Source of the DNA: Salticus scenicus
Lineage: Eukaryota > Arthropoda > Arachnida > Araneae > Salticidae
Reading direction: 5' to 3'
Assembly (NCBI GenBank): GCA_963930645.1
Contig: OZ005662.1
Location: 97,014,436-97,078,435 of the forward strand
Length of the DNA stretch: 64,000 nucleotides
A program made the translations under genes and the position numbers. Positions 21,616-33,032 of the stretch are shown here, piece by piece. Position 1 is the stretch's first letter. Every line of letters begins with the position of its first letter. The notes under the pieces were generated by a model. That model was not told where the DNA came from and did not search any database. It saw only the letters and a program-made list of their open reading frames with translations.

Positions 21616-21985
21616 AAACACGTGCAACTGCCTTGGTGGCAAAAGCAAGACTGAAAGCAGGGCAAAATCCAGAGGGGGAGGGGCAACATAAACAACCAAT
21701 AGTAAGCATCATGCAGGGCAGGACCAATCAGAGAGGAACACACGAACACACACACACACCACAAAAAGGGAGGGGGGAAGGGGTAATCAATTAATTTTTT
21801 TAATTAATTGATTACTCTTTCCCTCCCTCCCTTTTTGTTTTTTTGGTGTCTGTGTTCGTGTGTTCCTCTCTGATTGGTCCTGACCTGCATTATGCTTACT
21901 ATTGGTTGTTTATGTTGCCCCTCCCCCTCTGGATTTTGCCCTGCTTTCAGTCTTGCTTTTGCCACCAAGGCAGTTGCACGTGTTT

Positions 21986-22029
21986 GCACCTGATGAAGAA
22001 AGGCTACGTCTTTTCGAAACCGGTTGTGC
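21986..22029 (+). ncRNA. Hammerhead-like motif, foldback 2, right arm
   Basis: GCAC (21986), CTGATGA (21990-21996), extra A, GAAAGG..CTTTTC (one G-U pair), GAA (22016), ACCGGT, T (22025), GTGC (22026-22029). The hexamer ACCGGT is self-complementary, so stem III could form between two molecules as known for minimal hammerheads that work as dimers. Confidence 0.6.
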
Positions 22030-22109
22030 TTATTTAAAATTTATATTGTGTGAAGAAGTTTTAATTTCTTTCTATTGACTGTACGCCAGTTTTTGAATTT
22101 ATTTTTGGT

Positions 22110-22590
22110 GAAAAGAAATGTTGTTAGTGTTTGCGCAAGTGCTGTTAAACATTATTCAGTAAGAATACTCATATTTCATTGAATACTGAATATTTTTATA
22201 TTCTGATTACAGAATGTATTTTCTATTGTAGTATGTGAAATTTTCGAAATATGATATTGCAATGGGTTGAATATCTTCCATGTTGTTATCAAAGAATGAT
22301 TTTTTGTATGACATGGCTTTTGTTTTCAGACAGTGATTTTAACATCGCAACAATTTGCAGTATCTCCCTTTGAATCAAGCATATAAGTATAATACGTCAG
22401 GATTTAATTCGCTATACAAAGCTACACCGTTCAACAGATCAATAAGAAAATTCTTACACTTATTAATCATGACAAAATATAGCTAACATTCTATGTCGAA
22501 AAATGAAACGAACATATAAAAAATTTATTTAAATTAAAGTACAAGACAAAACGCTTTTTATATTTTTAGTTTAATTAAAAGCCGCGATGA
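22110..22590. other. No gene seen
   Basis: AT-rich, without repeats shared with the rest of the window that I could see. Confidence 0.5.
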
Positions 22591-22778
22591 AAGATTTAGA
22601 TATTTCTTGTTTAACAACATACCGAGAATGTTCTTGTAAACGGCATTCAGGATTTTTTTTTTTTTTTTTTTCTGACCGATGTGATTACATTAGTCAATTG
22701 GTCAAACAAAAAGAAATCTTGAATACCGTTTACAAGAATATTCTCGGTGTGTTGTTAAACAAGAAATATCTGAATCTT
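22591..22778. mobile_element. Palindromic MITE, 64-bp arms
   Basis: AGATTTAGATATTTCTTGTT..GAATGTTCTTGTAAACGG at the left matches its reverse complement at the right. A T run and unique spacer lie between. No target duplication recognised. Confidence 0.7.
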
Positions 22779-23159
22779 ATATCACATTGGTTGAGAATTT
22801 GAAAATAGTTTTAATTTTCAGTGTACCAAAATTATCTTTTATGCAAACGCATTTCCGAACTGGATTTTTTTGGAAAATCTAGCTATTTACCTTAATCGTG
22901 ATAAAATTGTCTATGAAAAATCTGATTCCACTTTGTTGTCTACAGCTTGGAAAAATGTGTTTAAATGTGGAAAAATTCAATTAAATATTTTCCTTAATAT
23001 AATAATATTATTATTATTAAAATTAACAAATAAATAAAAATGAAACTAATTAATTAATTAATTAGGTAAAAATTAATCAATAAGTAAAAATTAATTTAAA
23101 AAAAATTAAATTAAATTAAAAGTATAAAAAAAGTATGTATATAATAAGATTTAATAAGA

Positions 23160-23200
23160 TTTAATTAGTCCTTTTTTTTTTTTTTTTTTTTTTCCTTTCT

Positions 23201-23231
<31 letters not shown>

Positions 23232-23475
23232 CGTGTATGTTTCTTTTGTTTCCTGATTTTCGTTGTACTCCTATCTGATTGGTATTGCTGGATGCGTCCA
23301 ATTGGTTAGTTGTGTTGCTCCTTCCCTTCGAGATTTCGACTTCATTTTGTCTTGCTTTTGCCTCCAAAGCAGTAGCACGTGTCTTTTGCTCCTGAAGAAG
23401 AAAGACCACGTCATTTCGAAACCGGTTGTGCTGTCTTTAACTTTATGGTGTGTGAAAAAGTTTTAAAGTTTAAAT
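23160..23475 (+). mobile_element. Single arm related to foldback 2
   Basis: From TTTCCTGATTTTCG to GTGTGTGAAAAAGTTTTAAA it follows the right arm of foldback 2 at roughly three quarters identity by eye. The mirror arm is absent. Long T runs precede it. Confidence 0.65.
23388..23431 (+). ncRNA. Hammerhead-like motif in the single arm
   Basis: CTGAAGA (23392), extra A, GAAA..TTTC, GAA (23418), ACCGGT, T, GTGC. Stem I GCTC/GTGC has one mismatch. The core is kept although the surroundings have diverged. Confidence 0.5.
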
Positions 23476-23479
23476 ATTC

Positions 23480-24305
23480 CTATCTAGTACTTATTCCAAA
23501 AATTAACAAATCTCCTGTCAAATTTAAAACAGTCACCGTAGGATACTTGCAACAATAAACTACCAACTAAAAGATAAAATTAATACTTTGAAAAAAGTTA
23601 ACGATATTATGTCACATTTTATTTTTCTGATCTATTTAATTATATTCATTTAACTGATTTTTAACAAATCATCTATAATCTTTTTGATAGATTTAAATGA
23701 CAAATCACAATTCCTAATCACTTTAGTGCTGATTCTTTTAAGACACTTATTAATTTTATTATTCATAATAATAATATTTTACATAATAACAATATATATT
23801 TTTAAAGGCTAAGCAGTCCCATAAAATGGCAGTATAGCTATTAGATTTATTACTTTATAATTATCAGCAAACTATCTGTTATGGAAATATTATTTTGTAC
23901 CCGTACACTGATGAATTTTACCTTTTATTATAATAATTATTCTCCTACTTCGTTAACTTTAGACTAACCATTTCATCTAACTATAACTCAAAATGTTTTC
24001 TACAAACAATTCATCAGCTTTTTTAGATTTAAAATTTCCTGTTAATGGTAATAAAATTTATACTGATATATTTATGACAAAAGACAGAATTTTTGTTTTA
24101 ATGTAAATTTATTTGATCATTTTAATTTTTGTCTCCGTCTTTCTATGTACAGAAATATCATTTTGAATCAACTCCTTCGAATACAAAATTTATGCTCATC
24201 AAGATATAAAAACAAAAATATCAATCACTTAATTAAAGCTGCTACAAAAGTGAGTTACCCTAATAGTTTTATTTTTATTCATTAGTTTACCAACAATTGT
24301 CTGTT
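23480..24305. other. No gene seen
   Basis: Very AT-rich sequence, no convincing frame, splice pattern or repeat. Confidence 0.5.
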
Positions 24306-24311
24306 TGTTAT

Positions 24312-24941
24312 TGTTGTGTACTTGGGGGTTCGTGAGTTGTCCGAGAATGAAAGGCAAAACTTACAAAAATTCAGTAATTTATTCACAGAATGTTCCCGAA
24401 AAATACAGGTCGATAAACCAGGTATCAGCTTCAATTCAACCAGTAAACACAGCTTAAACAACAGCTGTCAATAGCAAATCCACAGTACAAACTGTATAGC
24501 AATAACACATAAAGCAAGTCTCTTCCAAAGAGGCTCAAAGCAATGCAACATTGACAGAAGCTGATCTTAGACTGAACTGGACTGACTCGACTTGGCGAGA
24601 AAGCAGACTTATATACCCCTGTAGAAAAGCGTGGAACGTTCCAGAAATCTCCATATCTCATCAGCCAATGGGATTAGAGCTTCCATATTTGGTATATCCC
24701 TTATAAGGATATTCTCGCCAAGGTCGCCAAAAAATTCGCCAAGATGGGGAAAAGTCGCCAAATTTGGCGCCAAATCCATTACCAGCCTTATTGGGCTTTT
24801 TACTGCGTTTTTAAGGGGAAATAAGGCTATTTCAACGCTAAAATGACTAGAAATGGACAAAATTAGCGCTTTATCAACTTACTAAGCCTCTTTGAAAGAA
24901 TTTATACAAATATAAACACAATTATTTACAATTTTGTAACA
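24312..24941 (-). mobile_element. LTR family copy C, solo LTR
   Basis: Full-length minus-strand LTR: starts TGTTACAAAATTGTAAAT at 24941 and ends GTACACAACA at 24312. It keeps the repeated TTGGCGA region and the AATAAA signal. Flanking 5-mers do not match, so it either recombined or lost its duplication. Confidence 0.85.
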
Positions 24942-25499
24942 ATATGTATGTGTGTGTGTGTGTGTTTGTATGTATATCAAATAATAATAATAATAATAAT
25001 AAAACAAAATTAATAGAGGGGAGGATGGGTGGGCAGATATTTGGTTAAGGAGGTTGGGTGGTGCTGTTTTGCTGGTTTATTGGGAGGGTTGTTGAAATAA
25101 ATTATTTTAAAAAAGGAAGTAGGGTAAGTGCACCAGTGATTGACACTTTTAGAGCAATCGCAGATGTTTTTAATATTCTAGTCATCAGAAAATATTTTTA
25201 GAAATCTTCAGTTAGTACACATGGCACGAAAGATATTCAGAACCACATATAGGGAAAATATATACATTTGATAACAATTTTCTTTTTATGAATTTTTATT
25301 TGACACCCGCTCAATGTTCCAGTAATTGACACTGCCAGTTTTTCATTTTATCAGTGGTTGGTCCCCTATGTCCCAGTGTTTGACATTGCTAGTTACTCAT
25401 TTTACCAGTTATTAGCACCCTATGCTCCAGTGTTCGACATAAAATGTTAAAATTCTTATATGTAAAATCTATGATTTTATGATTTTTCTTATTTATTAA

Positions 25500-26143
25500 C
25501 CCCTTCCACTCCAGGGACGTACGTGCGTACGTCTAGTGTTAATGGCCATTAATACCATGGACGTACGTGCATACGTCCAAAGAAAGTATACGATACAATA
25601 AGCCCAACATTGTAGGGGTATCAGAGAGAGTTATTTTATTTGTCATATGGTATTTTGAAATTGTATTTTCATTACTGGCAACTAAATGGCGTTAGTAGTC
25701 TCGGTGACCTATTAGTTTTGGCTACGCCAGTTGTTTCGTGATTTCTCGCGGCTGCGGTTGTGTTATAATTTTCGCTCCTCGATTTTGTGTGTTTTGCCGG
25801 TGTTTGAAACTGTGAATAATGTCTGATTCTAGTGATTCGGATAGTGATTATATCCCCGATTATGATGAACTTGGAGATACTTGAAGATTCCAATGATGAC
25901 TTTACAACAAGTGAAGACGGCGAAAGCGATGGCAGTGATGATGAACCGCTTACAGAAGGTGACTGGAATTTTATGTCGGATCCTTTTGCCGATGCACGTC
26001 CTGAGCAACTGCCTGAACTGAAAAGGGACTTTGATTTCCTACATCCAGCTTTCCATTGTTACTTCGTTATGTATTGCATTATTTCAAAATTATAATCTGG
26101 TATTTCACATATTCACACTACAGCTAGCCTGGAGCGGAAGGGG
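25500..26143 (+). mobile_element. Internally deleted piggyBac element
   Basis: TTAA on both sides, termini CCCCTTCCACTCCAGG and CCTGGAGCGGAAGGGG (about 15 bp, one mismatch). Near the left end are two palindromes GGACGTACGTGCGTACGTC and GGACGTACGTGCATACGTCC. The interior retains only the 5' end of the transposase gene. Confidence 0.9.
25819..26093 (+). pseudogene. piggyBac transposase N-terminus, frameshifted
   Basis: ATG at 25819 gives MSDSSDSDSDYIPDYDELGD and stops at 25882-25884. A second frame covering the same place continues EDSNDDFTTSEDGESDGSDD, then WNFMSDPFADARPEQLPEL, the acidic leader and SDPF-x-D-x-RP motif usual at the N-terminus of piggyBac transposases. One or two bases must have been lost or gained near 25880. 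The catalytic domain and C-terminal zinc-binding region are missing. Confidence 0.75.
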
Positions 26144-26280
26144 TTAATTATTTCGGGATATATGTTACTTACTGGAGCACCTACTGGAGCACCTACCCTA
26201 CTGTTGCATTTACAGGTTTTCTTTGCCTTCGTTTTCTGGTTTGTAATTTGACAACTATAAATATTTAAAATCTAAAAAAA

Positions 26281-27320
26281 AAATCTGGAGTGACTCCACT
26301 CGACTTTCCGAACATTGAGTAATTAACAGTTTTGTAGATAAAATAAAAAAAGAGGAGGTGTTAAACAAACAAAAGAGAAAAAACCATAATAGAATGTTTG
26401 AATATTTTTGTCCATATATTACACGATGTTTTATTTAACGCTACTGAACTTCGACCCCCATAAATCATAATGATAAAGAATTTTTCATTGTGTCCGTGTA
26501 AAAACCTATAAATGCTAGATTCACCAAAATGCTTATAGTTAGTGCAACAGTGATTTATAATATTCATATAAATTTGCAACTCAATTGAATATGGCGTTTA
26601 GATGCTATCGCATTTTTAAAAATTTGGTCCCATAGGGCATAATGATGAAGAATTTTTCTTTGTGTCCCTGTAAAAACACTGTAAGCGCTAGATTCACCAA
26701 AATCTATACAGTTGGTGCAACTGTGACCTATAACACGTGTACAAATTTTTTGCTTAGATTAATAAGACGTGTAAACGCTATCACACTTTTGAAAATTTGG
26801 CCCCATAGGCCATAATCATAAAGAATTTTTCTTTGTGTCCCTGTAAAAAAACTATAAGTTCTATATTCTCCAAAATCTATAGAGATTGAGTATCTGTGAC
26901 CTATCACATGTGTATAAGTTTTTTGCTCAATTGAATAAGGCGTTTAGATGCTATCGCACTTTTAAGATTTTGGTCCCATAGGCCATAATGATAAAGAATT
27001 TTTCTTTGTGTCCCTGTAAAAAAACTATAAGTGCTAGATTCACCAAAATCTATAGGGTTTGTACTATGGTGACTTACAATATACGTACCAACTTTCAGCT
27101 TATTCGAACAAAGCGTTTAGACGCTAGCGTGTTCACTCACAGACATACACACATACATACACACATACATACACACACACACATACATACATACATCATC
27201 GCAAAAATAGTGAAAACGGACTCAGGGAACCTCGAAAGGTATAGAAACATCAAAATCTCAAATTCGGATTTTTGACATGATTACAATATTTTCCTCACTA
27301 TAGTGTTCGGAAAGTAAAAA
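26281..27320 (-). mobile_element. Tandem-unit element (CTTTCCGAACA family), copy 2
   Basis: Reverse orientation. Four units of about 172 bp are marked by GTCC(C/G)TGTAAAAA near 26492, 26667, 26838 and 27009. An ACATACATACACAC run lies near 27140-27195 and the end CTATAGTGTTCGGAAAGTAA matches the start of copy 1. No protein frame spans the units. Confidence 0.8.
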
Positions 27321-27329
27321 TTTAGTTCG

Positions 27330-28785
27330 TTGTACTGTATCTATTAATGGTTTCCTTTTGTTATTAGGAAGAAATTAGTCTTTTAGTTACATAAAAAGAC
27401 AAAAAGAATGTGACATTTAAATTTGTGCTTTCTAAAACTAATTATTAAGAATTCATTAAGAATTATGAAAGTTTTCGAATAATAAGAAATTTTTAATAAA
27501 TACAAAATCTATTACCCACTCTTATTTACCTTTCACTACCTTGATAAATGATTTTAGGCATAGAAATAGTTTCAGAATTGTTTAAAAATTAAAATTAAAT
27601 TAGTTTTGACTTATTTAAACTAAAGCTTAAAAAGATGAAAATTAATTAATGTTAATTTATTATAATAATAAATAAAAAGCTAATGATATAGAAATTTAAA
27701 GCTTCTTAATAAATAAAGTGAAATCACCTTTTAATTAAAATTATTCCACTTTTAAAATTCAATTTAATTTTTTTTTCCCTCGTATTTTAGCATTGAATTT
27801 GAATGATTTTTTTTTCTTTTTTTTTTTTTTTCTTCTTCTTCTTCTTCTTCATTTGAAATAAAGCTTGATTTGCTATTAATAAACTTTTTAAAAACAATTC
27901 GCATATTTTGTCTCACAATTTCTAAAATATTTACCGAGAGATAGCGTACGCTGACTCTCACCAAAATTAAAAGCCAAATAGATATATAATATGGATCTGC
28001 TAAATTGAATTTCATCCATTTCAGGGCAAGTTCTACATGTAATTCAGCTAATTGACCTAATTTTAATAATTTTGGTATTGATTCACTTTAAAACTCTTTT
28101 CGCTAGTTCAAGTGGGATAATTCTTAATTTTTTTTTTTTTCTATTTACTTTTGTAAAATATTATTGGCAACTCGTTTTGTGTGAATATGGAGCTTGTAAA
28201 ACGTGTGCATATTGTTTTACTATTATTTATTTATTTATTTATTTTCTTCTTCTTCTTTCTTGACTTTCTGGTATTGTAAATCTATGATTTGTTCAAATTA
28301 TTTCTTTAATTACTTTCAAATGTTGTATATTGACGCATTTCTGAAGAGACATACACTGTATTTTATGGCATATATTTATTATATTTTATTGTACAGAGAT
28401 AAACGCACTGTATTTTATGACTTATTACAGCCATACTGTTTTTGAAATTTTGCAATATTTATGCTCTTGTGTAGGAATGTATGTTCCCTGACGCTGGAAT
28501 CCTTCAAGATGTAAGCATTTTCCAATTATTTTGTTCCACATCTTTTTCAAACTTTTGGGTTCTTAAAAATTATTAGTTTGTGATTGACAATTTCTTTATT
28601 ATTAATTCATTAGAAAATATATTTTTCATTGATAGATGTGAGTGGTTTATAAGTAATGTTAACATGAGTGTTTTATTCATCTTTAATTGCCAACCAAGAG
28701 TTTATTTATTTAAGTTTTTGAATATAATTGGCCTTAATGTACCTCTTGTGTGCTAAAATTTACCCTGATATACATTTTCAAAGCT
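27330..28785. other. No gene seen
   Basis: AT-rich with (CTT)n near 27830 and (TTTA)n near 28220. Several frames of 60-80 codons are composed of these simple repeats. Confidence 0.5.
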
Positions 28786-28787
28786 AT

Positions 28788-29245
28788 TTTACCATGTTTT
28801 TATTAACTTCTAATCTTGTTTTTTTTTTTGTTTGTTTGTTTGTTTGTATGTTTCATTGTTTGTTTGTTTGTCCGGTACAAATCTTGCAATCGAATTTCAA
28901 CTAACTTCCCTACTAGCTAGACATTTGAAACTTTCACAGTAGCTCAGAACCCGGTGACAACACAATACTTCGAAGTCTGATTTTCGAATTTTTGATTAGT
29001 TTTCTTATAACTAATTAAAATATGAAAATAATAACATCCTAATAGCGTTAAAATAGCCATTAAAATATTAGCTATAATTTAATTGTTGCCAAAAATAATT
29101 TACGTATTCATTTTCTTTCGACATAAAAAATCAATACATTTAATGAAACGTGAACGTTAAAAACTTATAAAAAGTTAAATTATGCATCTCACAAAAATTG
29201 ACGTCATTATCAGTTTTTTTTTATCTTATAATTATTTTGAATGAA
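28788..29245 (+). repeat. Dispersed repeat carrying the satellite box, copy 2
   Basis: CCATGTTTTTATTAACTTCT, a (TTTG)n tract, CTAGCTAGACATTTGAAAC and CTCACAAAAATTGACGTCAT align in order with the reverse complement of 6180-6706. Confidence 0.75.
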
Positions 29246-29327
29246 ATTAGCATTAATATTGTATCTATTGTATGCTAAATTTTATCAGGATGTATAATTC
29301 TCAACATTATATATATATATATATATA

Positions 29328-29853
29328 CACAAGGTGATTATAATTAAATTTACGATTTCAAAACGCTATCATTTTAAAACTAATCGTCAAAGTGACTTGA
29401 TATTTTATCAGAACAATCGTGAGCCAATGGAATTTTGTTTGGTGAAAGAAAAAAAAGTATTTATAAAATGTGCCTATAGATGGCGCTGTCAAGGTAATCT
29501 CAAAAGAAATGCCTAAATAGATTCATTATACAGAAGAATGCTGTTAGCAATAGAATATAATAGCAAGAAATAATAGACTTTAAGGGTTTGAGACAACTTT
29601 TTTCAGCAAAAAGAGAAGATTACGTGTTTACAGCGGAAACAGTGATAGTGACAAGAGAAAAAGAAAGGAGGTTCATGAAGCAAACATCTTACGAATGGTT
29701 AACGGTACATTTTGGTACTTCTATTTTTTTTTTTTTTTTTTTTTTTTTCCTTTGCCAAGCAAAATTTCATTGCCTAACAATTCTTATGGTAAAATATCAA
29801 GTTTTAAAATTATAGCGTTTTGAAATCATAACTTTAATTATAATCACCCTGCA
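29328..29853. mobile_element. Mariner-type MITE, GGTGATTATAATTAA termini
   Basis: Termini CACAAGGTGATTATAATTAA and reversed TGCAGGGTGATTATAATTAA continue into ACGATTTCAAAACGCTAT-type arms of about 60 bp. TA lies at both outer ends. The interior has no transposase motif. Confidence 0.85.
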
Positions 29854-30136
29854 TACATATATATACTCGTATATTCTCGTATATACTCGTATAATATATA
29901 GAAACATTTATATTTCCATAAATATGCGCACTATTTTTATACAAATGAATATAGATAATTATATATAACATCATACTCATGTGTTTATATTGTATATATA
30001 AACAGCTACTAGGCGTTTCAGTATTATTATTTTTATTTATTTAATTTTTTTTTTTTTTTAACAGGGTGATCAAAAAAATATTTTTTTAATTGCTTACTAT
30101 TGCCTCTCATGTCCTTGGTACAAAACTTTCAGCGAA

Positions 30137-30458
30137 TTGGATGGATGGGTGGTTGGGTCTTACGTCGCACTAGTGCTGCGCAGATGGGCAATTGGCGACG
30201 GTCTGGGGTACACCCCTAGAGGTGGTCCGGAGACATGCCATCACAATTTTGATCCTCCACGGAAGGGATGGCTCTCCCGCATCGGTGACCCCCAGAGGTA
30301 TAATTTTTGATGGAACATGGAGGACGTTGCGGCCACGACAGATTTTAAGTGCACCAGCCACCATTAGTATACACGACGGTCTTTAGCCGGTTCGAATACC
30401 GAACCCGCAATCTTCCAATTACGAGGCCGGCGCTCTACCGACTGGGCTACCGCGGCCC
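30137..30458 (-). mobile_element. tRNA-headed SINE, copy 1, 14-bp TSD
   Basis: On the minus strand GGGCCGCGGTAGCCCAGTCG (A box TAGCCCAGTCGG), then a B box GGTTCGGTATTC-like region, a body of about 220 bp and a CATCC tail. AAACTTTCAGCGAA flanks it at 30123-30136 and 30459-30472. Small ORFs here belong to the SINE. Confidence 0.93.
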
Positions 30459-30474
30459 AAACTTTCAGCGAAAC

Positions 30475-31690
30475 ATATAAAGTATAATGTGCTGCACACA
30501 TCCCTGAAATTTTAGAATAATGTGACATTTTTATTTATGTATTTGTTTATTTATTTATTGACAAAATGTTTAAATCAAAATTGACTGGTCATTTATGATA
30601 ATGTAATTTATATAAGTATAATGTACAATCTAAAATCTATGTAGCTATTTTTATATATAATGCAGAAATCTGTTTTAAAATCTTCCCTATCTTTCCTGCA
30701 TTTTGCTTAACCTTAATTCATATTAGTTTTTAAATAGATTTTTAAAAGATTTGAGAAGCTATTTCAATACTTTAAAAATTAACAATAATTAATATTTAAA
30801 AAAAATTAGAAAGAATCGTCTAATGTTTCTTGTCTAAATAACCCATGTCTCTAGAAGCAAAGATGAAGCACAGGTTATATAATGATGTTTTTTCCTAGTC
30901 GTCTTTTTCAGTTTCCCAAATACGGAAAACATAGAAGAAACAACATGAAGAAAAATGACCTTATTAGTGTCGCCCATTTCCTAAGCCGAGATGCTTCATA
31001 AATATTCGGAAGTACCGAGTAAAAAAATAAATTTACCTGAAAAGAGTTATGGAATAAAAAAAAAAAATGTTTTCCAGAATTGAAATATATATATATATAA
31101 TACTAAGTTTCTAAATTTAAAGAATATTCTATTGCTTACTTTGAATATACATGTTTTATGTTTTATTACGGAATTTATTCTGTTAAATATATAAAAGTTA
31201 TTGAACTTTTAACTTTTTTTTTTTTTGAAAATGCAACTAAAAAATTTTTTTCTGAAAACAAAAAAAAAAAAAAAATACTGAATATTATTAAAAAAGAAAA
31301 AAATGCATTTTAAAAAAGACTAAAGAGTAAAAATATTGCTGATTCAAGAGAAGTTATCTATATTTAAAGGGACTACCTATGTTTAAAGACTATATTTAAA
31401 TGGGGGGATGGAGACGTTGAATTTTACTTGTAATATCAAATGGCTTTTTTCTCTTAAGTACATTTAATTTTTCTGTATGCTTTTCGAATTTTGCAATATT
31501 TTAAATGTCTAGTAAAGAATGAAGCTATTTTAAATAAAATATTGTAATTATTTCTAACATGTTTCCTAAACGTTAATGTAATTTATAAAGATTAAATGTT
31601 GACGTGTAAATATAGGAAATTAAAAATAAATAAAACTTTTGCACATTCGTATTCATTTAGCTTTTGTGATTTAAAAAAAAAAAAAAAAAA
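30475..31690. other. No gene seen
   Basis: AT-rich DNA. ACATGAAGAAAAATGACC at 30948 is shared with 20311. The rest is without visible structure apart from A/T runs. Confidence 0.45.
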
Positions 31691-31946
31691 AAAAATTGTG
31701 TGTCATTCACACAACTTTCTATTACCTTTTGCTTTTCAGTATTATAAAGGCAAATTGCAGATCAACAAGGCAAAGTAATAAAGTTTGATCTGCTTTAAAA
31801 TAGTCTAAAATAGGTTTAGGAACAATTTTATTGGAAATTTAATTTTGTATGTTATTCTGACTTTAGATCTTCAGTGCTTCTAGATCCAAAATATTTAAAT
31901 CGTAAATTGTTACTAACTTTGAAAAAATTAATATTACACTGCACTG

Positions 31947-32697
31947 CACTGTTAAAAATTTCAACAGAAAACTCTGTGTAATGTATTATCTTAAGTCTTA
32001 CGTAAAATTACAGAGAAAAATAAACGGAGATGTTAAAAAACGTATTTTATACATTCACTTTAATAACTAATATTAATTTAATTAATTATTGGTCAGAATA
32101 TATTTCAGACTTGGAATGCTTTTAATACGCTTTTATTAGCTTCACCTGTATGTATGTTTGTATGTATGTATGTATGTTTGTATGTATATATGTTTGTATG
32201 TTTGTAACCGCTCTGGGAGCAAACAAAAAATCTATATTGTAACAAAAAGGCTTTCCTTACGTGAACGCCGTGGCTGTGAGGTAAAGTGCAGCGCTACGAA
32301 CCTAAAGGTCTAGCGTTCGAGCCCAGTCAGGGTAGGTTTTTTAAAAATGATTTTTGTTTAATTCTAAATTATTTTAATTAAAGATTTAAATGTATGTAAA
32401 TATTGTGGTGTGTCACTCACACAATTTTCTCTTACCCTGCATTTTAATACTAAGATAGATATTTTGTGCTTTTTAGTTCCCATTTCTATAAAAGCGTGTT
32501 CTTTAATTTTTTAAAACTATAATATTATTCTAAAGTAGAAACAGTCATTTTTAATTTTAATTAAATAATAAAATTACGTAAAAATACAGAATAAAGATTG
32601 AGAATCTCGATTATTTACTTTTAAATAAAAATTACTGTAAATTTACAGAGACTCTGGATAAATATTTACATTAAATTTACAGAAATTTTTAACAGTG
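31947..32697 (+). mobile_element. CACTGTTAAAAATTT element, copy D, interrupted
   Basis: Starts CACTGTTAAAAATTTCAACA and ends AATTTTTAACAGTG. The order of internal blocks is that of copy C, broken between TTGGAATGCTTTT and CTAAAGTAGAAACAG by an insert at 32124-32528. Confidence 0.8.
32124..32528 (+). mobile_element. Inserted element with tRNA-like B box and (TATG)n
   Basis: Ends ATACGCTTTTATTAG and, at the right, TATAAAAGCGTGTT form an inverted pair. A (TATG)n tract follows the left end. TAGCGTTCGAGCCCAGTC near 32312 is B-box-like. TGTCACTCACACAATTTTCT near 32408 is shared with 31.7 and 58.5 kb. Class not determined. Confidence 0.55.
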
Positions 32698-33032
32698 TGC
32701 GTGAAAATCGGCCCCAACACCATTTGCAAATTCTAACGTAAAATGACCTTTTATATCCGAATATGACGTCCATTTTAACCCATCATTCACCGTATTTTGG
32801 GGATGCCGATGCTCCCCAAACTCCATCTCTGTTCGATAATTTTATGGCTATGAATTTGATTTGGAGGGAGCGAAGGATTATTTTAACTGTTAAATATTTT
32901 CAGAAGAGCTACTTAAGTGAAAAATTCTAAAACATTAAAATTTGTAACAAGGGAGAAATTCAGGAGAGGGGACTGTAGTTCAAATTATCTTGCAGCATTC
33001 GAAAATTTTACGTGCATTTTACTATATTATCA

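Larger units (their letters stand above)
21528..22110. mobile_element. Foldback element 2 with paired hammerhead-like motifs and 12-bp TSD
   Basis: Two arms of about 270 bp are almost perfect inverted copies meeting near 21800. AAAAGAAATGTT flanks the unit at 21516-21527 and 22111-22122. A tail of about 35 bp after the right arm has no partner on the left, as in foldback 1. Each arm holds a hammerhead-like motif. Open frames inside are mirror images of one another and not genes. Confidence 0.85.
25118..26202. mobile_element. AGTAGGGTAAGTGC element hosting a piggyBac
   Basis: Termini AGTAGGGTAAGTGCACCAGT and, reversed, AGTAGGGTAGGTGCTCCAGT are inverted repeats. The left interior has repeated CCAGTGTTTGACAT..GTT(A/T)(C/T)TCATTTTA units of about 65-70 bp. 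The right part is reached only after the piggyBac insertion. Confidence 0.6.

Noticed and set aside
21612..22037. Mirror-image ORFs encoding MQTRATALVAKARLKAG and related peptides on both strands
   Set aside because: They are the two arms of one palindromic element translated in opposite directions, without codon or domain evidence.
25672..25893. 73-codon minus ORF opposite the piggyBac start
   Set aside because: Antisense shadow of the piggyBac 5' region and transposase frame.
27141..27195. Possible telomere-like or CRISPR-like short repeat
   Set aside because: Simple (ACATAC)n tract inside a transposable element, with no spacers.
30170..30386. ORFs on both strands in the SINE, repeated at 39.7-40.05 kb
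   Set aside because: Entirely inside a tRNA-derived SINE; both strands are open because of its composition.
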